Shown piece by piece: positions 60,565-64,000 of a stretch of DNA of 64,000 nucleotides (the stretch's first letter is position 1; each line of letters opens with the position of its first letter). Under the pieces are notes generated by a model, which saw only the letters and a list, made by a program, of their open reading frames with translations, made no database searches and was not told the origin of the DNA. The stretch comes from Metarhizium brunneum. Lineage: Eukaryota > Ascomycota > Sordariomycetes > Hypocreales > Clavicipitaceae. The position numbers and the translations under genes were made by a program. Where the stretch lies: NCBI RefSeq assembly GCF_013426205.1, contig NC_089422.1:1240001-1304000 (forward strand), in the 5' to 3' direction.

Positions 60565-61718
60565 TCATCTCATGTCAGGGTATGCGCTTAGACTCAACAC
60601 TCCGCCAGTATGCACGAACAAAACATTACCCCGGAGCTCACCTGCTTCTACCATTCTGCAAACGCCGGTGAAAGCCTTCCCGGAGTAGACGGGATCAACT
60701 ACTAGTCCTTCAGTGCTCGCCGCTAGCTTGATATACCTCCTAGTCGTGTCATCTAGCCTGCCATACGCATCGCCATGCCATCGCAAATCGATTTCGAAAG
60801 CGTTACCTGTGAGGCTATGTTTTTCGAGCCCAATCCTCCGACCAGTGGTTTCTGCAATCCCCGAAACAAGTTGTACAAAGTCTTCCCTGGGCTTCGGGCC
60901 TGCTGCCACGCCTATCAACCGCCGTTGGCGTGGCATCCCGCCGGCTCGTTTTTGAAGCTCGTCTACCAGCGCAAAGCCAGCGGCCATGCCGCCAAGCGTA
61001 CTTCCGGACATGACTGAGAGAACAATCGAGTCAAAGAACAGACCCATTTCTCGTTCCCTCGCCACGAGGTCAAATGCCCATTTGGCGTAGCCCAGGCCCC
61101 CCAGTGGATGTGTTGACGCGCCAGACGGGATCCAATATCCCCGTTTCGTATCTAGGAGGTCCTTGGCCGTTACCCCGGGGTGTTCTTCACGCGCTGCAGA
61201 CATGAGCTCCGTTAAATGCACATTTCCATGCTCGTTGTAGCTTCTACTAAGATGGGGATCCGAAGCATGGCTTCTCTCAGGGACGAGATCGTTGATGACC
61301 AAGACGGATTTAAAGCCCAATTTCGCCGCTGCTGCCGCAACCTGGCGAACATGGTTGCTTTGGATCCCACCTTCGGTGACGAGATATTCTGGCCGGGGAG
61401 TTTGCGCTACTGCGTCGGCCAATACTGGCGCAAAGTCTGTCAGCTCGTGGGAGAGGCACGACTCAGACACGCAGCTTGGTTTGGCTTACCGTACTCCAGC
61501 TTGCGCAGCTTATTGCCACCGCCGCCTCCTAGGCCGCTGTTCATATCCTCGCGACATGCAAACACGCGTGCCGAAGGTTCACCGCCCTGGCCAAGGTGTG
61601 ATGTCAGGCGATCTAGAGGCTCGATCAACAGAGGTGTCGAGAAAGTTAGTGCCAGCCGCGGAATGGCTGCGAAGTCTTTGGGAAGTGCGGCCATGTTCGC
61701 AGTCTCGATGGCCGTCAT
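60565..61718 (-). CDS. PLP enzyme, ACC deaminase / D-cysteine desulfhydrase family
   Basis: Predicted 362-aa fold-type II PLP enzyme. Exon 1 is 61718-61490 and exon 2 61424-60565; the 65-bp intron has donor GTAAGC and acceptor GCGCCAG. MTAIETANMAALPKDF is the first ATG; MAALPKD at 61694 is an alternative start. The family pattern is complete: DRLTSHLG, REDMNSGLGGGGGNKLRKLEY with the PLP Lys at about 70, TEGGIQSNHVRQVAAAAAKLG with the catalytic Ser at about 99, and SVMSGSTLGGMAAGF as phosphate cup. Two positions discriminate function. ACC deaminase has Glu after the Tyr of PVYEGK and Leu in HLGG; here the protein reads PVYSGK (Ser about 323) and HTGG (Thr about 349), as in D-cysteine desulfhydrase. 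It is therefore more likely to release H2S, pyruvate and ammonia from D-cysteine than to degrade ACC. The C-terminus ends soon after this motif. Confidence 0.87.
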
Positions 61719-62442
61719 GTTTTGCCGGCGGCGCAGTTGAGCGGAGATGGATTGGCGGATTGAAGTAGATGCAGCTGGTCGGGTCAATGGTAGGTTGATT
61801 CATCTCCATGTCAGCTAATCACTGTGCCTTACGTGCAGCATCAATGTACCAACAATAGCAGGCCGACTGCGAGGCGTAACCGCTTAGTCATTCAACGCCC
61901 GCCAAACGACTGCCTCGACGAGTCCTTGGCCCTTTGCTGATTCTCGTCACTGCAGTACGTACGCGGTCCAAGGCAAATGACATCCACCATCATCGCCAAG
62001 GATTTTCATTTTGGCTGGTCAGTCGATGTTTGTTCCCAGGCAACTCGGCTCCGCTTGGTTTCTCAGGTACCTGGGGCGCCACACCGAGCCCACTCACGTG
62101 CCAGTCTTACTCGGACTTGACAAGGGGCAAGGGATCGCTAGATGTGGTCGAATCATGTACGCGCACCAGTTCCCGTGGCCTCACGTTTGCGGTTCCTTTG
62201 ATTAAAAGAGATACCAACCGATGATTTCTGTGTTAGAATGAATTGACACCCCTTCTCAGACTTGAATCCGCATCTCTTCGCCACGCGGCTGCTCGAGCCT
62301 TGGAGCCAGATGCCACGATGCCCCTGAGAGCAGGCAGAACCAAGGGGGCTGTGCCGACTTGAAGCGGCGCCATTTTCTTCCTTCAGCGATTTCCGACACC
62401 AAGACACGCTGCCATTCTCACCTCTTGCACCAGTTGCCGGCC
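61719..62442. promoter_or_regulatory. Divergent promoter region, PLP enzyme / glycosyltransferase
   Basis: About 0.7 kb between two divergent start codons. No open frame or repeat of note is present. Coordinate regulation is possible but cannot be judged from sequence. Confidence 0.45.
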
Positions 62443-63546
62443 ATGGCTCGTGGACGGTCCCCCGTCTCGCTCATGGCGCGAAAACCTCGCATCAAAATCG
62501 CTGCGGTAGCGTTCCTGTTATGCGTCGTCTACTTCTATTGGGCTCCCATTGCCGAATCGTCGACATCCATGCAGCGAAGCCATGGTGTTCCAGAGAGCGA
62601 CCTGCAAACATTCGCGTCGCATGCAATCAACAACACGGTAGTCATTGTCCCGGTGAATACGGGCATGCTCCATTTGATGGAAAACCTGCTCTGCTCTCTT
62701 TCCGCGACCTCCTTCAACCCGAAATCCATCGTGTTCTGGGCCCTGGATGAGGGTGCGCAGACCACGCTGGACCGCAGGGGGTTTGCCACCTATCGAGATG
62801 CATCTCTTTGGGCCGAAAGCGGCAATCTCAACGTCCACGGCAACACTCCGGCCTACCATCGAATGATGCGCCAACGCCCGCAGTTCTTTGTCGATTTTCT
62901 ATCCACAGGCTATGATGTTCTCATGATTGATGCCGATCTTGTGTTTTGGCAATCGCCCCTGGTCATCATGCCACAGAACGACAGCGACAGAGCAGCCGTC
63001 GACATGGTCTACAGCACCGATGCGCGAGAATTCTACACCAGCCATGATGCCTTCCAAGACGAGTATCGCAGAGGCTCGCTTGTGCCGCCAATTTGCAACG
63101 GTTTATTCTGGATGAAGAGCAACAACGAGACTATTTCGTTGTGGTCAGAGATGCTTGATGTGTTTGAAGCCCCCTGGTGGCGGATGGGAATGTATCGGAG
63201 CCGCGTATTCCAGGATGACCAGCGCGGCATGGATGTGCTGCTGAACGATGGGCGAGCAGGCCTCGTTGAGCCGTTTCCGAGCGGCATCACCCAAGACATG
63301 ATACCCAAAAGCAGCAGCAAGAGGAGACTAAACGTGAGATTACTTGACCAAACCCAAGTCGTCAATGGCCAACTGTTCATGTTTCGCGAAAACACATATG
63401 CCGAGAGTTTGAAGCAGCTTCGCGGGGAGGGAAAAGATCGAATAGCCGCGCATATGAACTGGAATACGGAGTTGGTTACAAAAGAGGAGGGGGCTAGAAG
63501 GAAGAATATATTCTTTCTGGACGAAAATGGCGATTGCAAAGCATAA
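62443..63546 (+). CDS. GT77-like type II membrane glycosyltransferase
   Basis: Intronless predicted 367-aa Golgi-type enzyme with a short basic cytoplasmic tail (MARGRSPVSLMARKPR), a signal anchor (IKIAAVAFLLCVVYFYWAPI, residues about 17-36) and a lumenal nucleotide-diphospho-sugar transferase domain (PF03407, GT77-like). Landmarks are NTVVIVPVNTGMLHLMENLL, FWALDEGAQTTLDRRG, the metal-binding DxD within YDVLMIDADLVFW (Asp about 163 and 165), and VPPICNGLFWMKSN. Later ones are DDQRGMDVLLNDG, LLDQTQVVNGQLFMF and AAHMNWNTE. GT77 relatives transfer galactose, xylose or arabinose residues; donor and acceptor here are unknown. The ATG at 62443 is the first in the frame. It is divergent from the PLP enzyme with no clear functional link. 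Confidence 0.85.
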   Translation: MARGRSPVSLMARKPRIKIAAVAFLLCVVYFYWAPIAESSTSMQRSHGVPESDLQTFASHAINNTVVIVPVNTGMLHLMENLLCSLSATSFNPKSIVFWALDEGAQTTLDRRGFATYRDASLWAESGNLNVHGNTPAYHRMMRQRPQFFVDFLSTGYDVLMIDADLVFWQSPLVIMPQNDSDRAAVDMVYSTDAREFYTSHDAFQDEYRRGSLVPPICNGLFWMKSNNETISLWSEMLDVFEAPWWRMGMYRSRVFQDDQRGMDVLLNDGRAGLVEPFPSGITQDMIPKSSSKRRLNVRLLDQTQVVNGQLFMFRENTYAESLKQLRGEGKDRIAAHMNWNTELVTKEEGARRKNIFFLDENGDCKA

Positions 63547-64000
63547 TATGGCGGTATATACATTCAAAGGAAACATGAAGACTTTATTCACCACGCTTAG
63601 ACTGTTATATGCCTAGTGTATTAATTACATCATAATAGCAACGGTATTGTACTAGACTAGAAATAGATTCTCAGAATTCTATACGTGCATAACTTCTTTT
63701 CAACTACGTTCTCGGCAACACAGTGGTACAATCATCTCCTATTGCGGTGGCTTCTGGTTGACTAAAATACCTGCAATTGCTTTAACCGCATGGGAATCAT
63801 CGTCCATGCTGCCCGTACAAGTGAAATGAAACAACCTGTTAGCTTACGAGACAAAGAAGAACCCACACAAAAAAAGAAGATGCCGAGCTCCTTACAAGGT
63901 GAATGTGGGCATGAGACGCAGAGAAGTATTCAAAACGCTGGCGATATTCCAACGCAAGAGCTAGTAGAGGCCCTACTATACAGTTATAAGCTCAAAGTGA
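63547..64000. other. 3' flank at the right edge
   Basis: About 450 bp after the glycosyltransferase gene, AT-leaning near 63600-63700 as expected of a 3' UTR. No gene is seen before the window ends; a neighbour may begin off the edge. Confidence 0.45.

Overview
The window is nuclear DNA of a filamentous ascomycete, most likely a hypocrealean Sordariomycete of the Clavicipitaceae/Ophiocordycipitaceae type. The genes have short introns (about 48-120 bp) with GTAAGT/GTATGT-like donors and CTAAC/CTGAC branch points. The proteins are fungal types such as SSD1, MKT1, DUF4048 and DUF4188, and 1-3 kb non-coding intervals separate them. This placement is an inference from reading the proteins; no database search was run. 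I see no CRISPR array, rRNA, convincing tRNA or intact transposon.

Layout. 0-30 kb is mixed accessory and housekeeping content: a BTB/POZ protein, a secreted glycosidase-like protein, a DUF4188 (af470-like) protein, a DUF4048 protein, an ATP-dependent DNA ligase of ligase-IV type, a 2-oxoglutarate/Fe(II) dioxygenase, MKT1, a single-pass membrane protein, a small secreted Cys-rich protein and a ferritin-like secreted protein. 30-50 kb is a housekeeping block rich in RNA biology: SSD1 (RNB-fold RNA-binding translational repressor), GLE1 (mRNA export), a Tlg1-like SNARE, RRP9 (U3 snoRNP WD40), the proteasome beta subunit PRE1/PSMB2 and the DEAD-box helicase DED1. 51-55 kb holds a PMC1-type Ca2+-ATPase. 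58-60.5 kb is decayed: a broken sugar-transporter (MFS) pseudogene followed by about 1 kb of AT-rich sequence without a gene. 60.5-63.6 kb holds a PLP enzyme of the ACC deaminase/D-cysteine desulfhydrase family and a GT77-like glycosyltransferase, transcribed divergently.

Gene models were built by hand from reading frame, splice sites and conserved protein continuity. Several have notable architecture: a start codon split by an intron (PRE1), a 17-nt internal microexon (dioxygenase), a 7-nt first coding exon (MKT1), and stop-free introns whose length is a multiple of three (MKT1, GLE1).

I do not see a clearly new multi-gene system. The most useful leads are: the PLP enzyme, whose active-site residues match D-cysteine desulfhydrase rather than ACC deaminase; the split start codon and the microexon; a dispersed 9-bp intergenic motif TACGGAGTA; an ATG-free leader of nearly 600 nt in front of DED1; and the decayed transporter next to AT-rich DNA.
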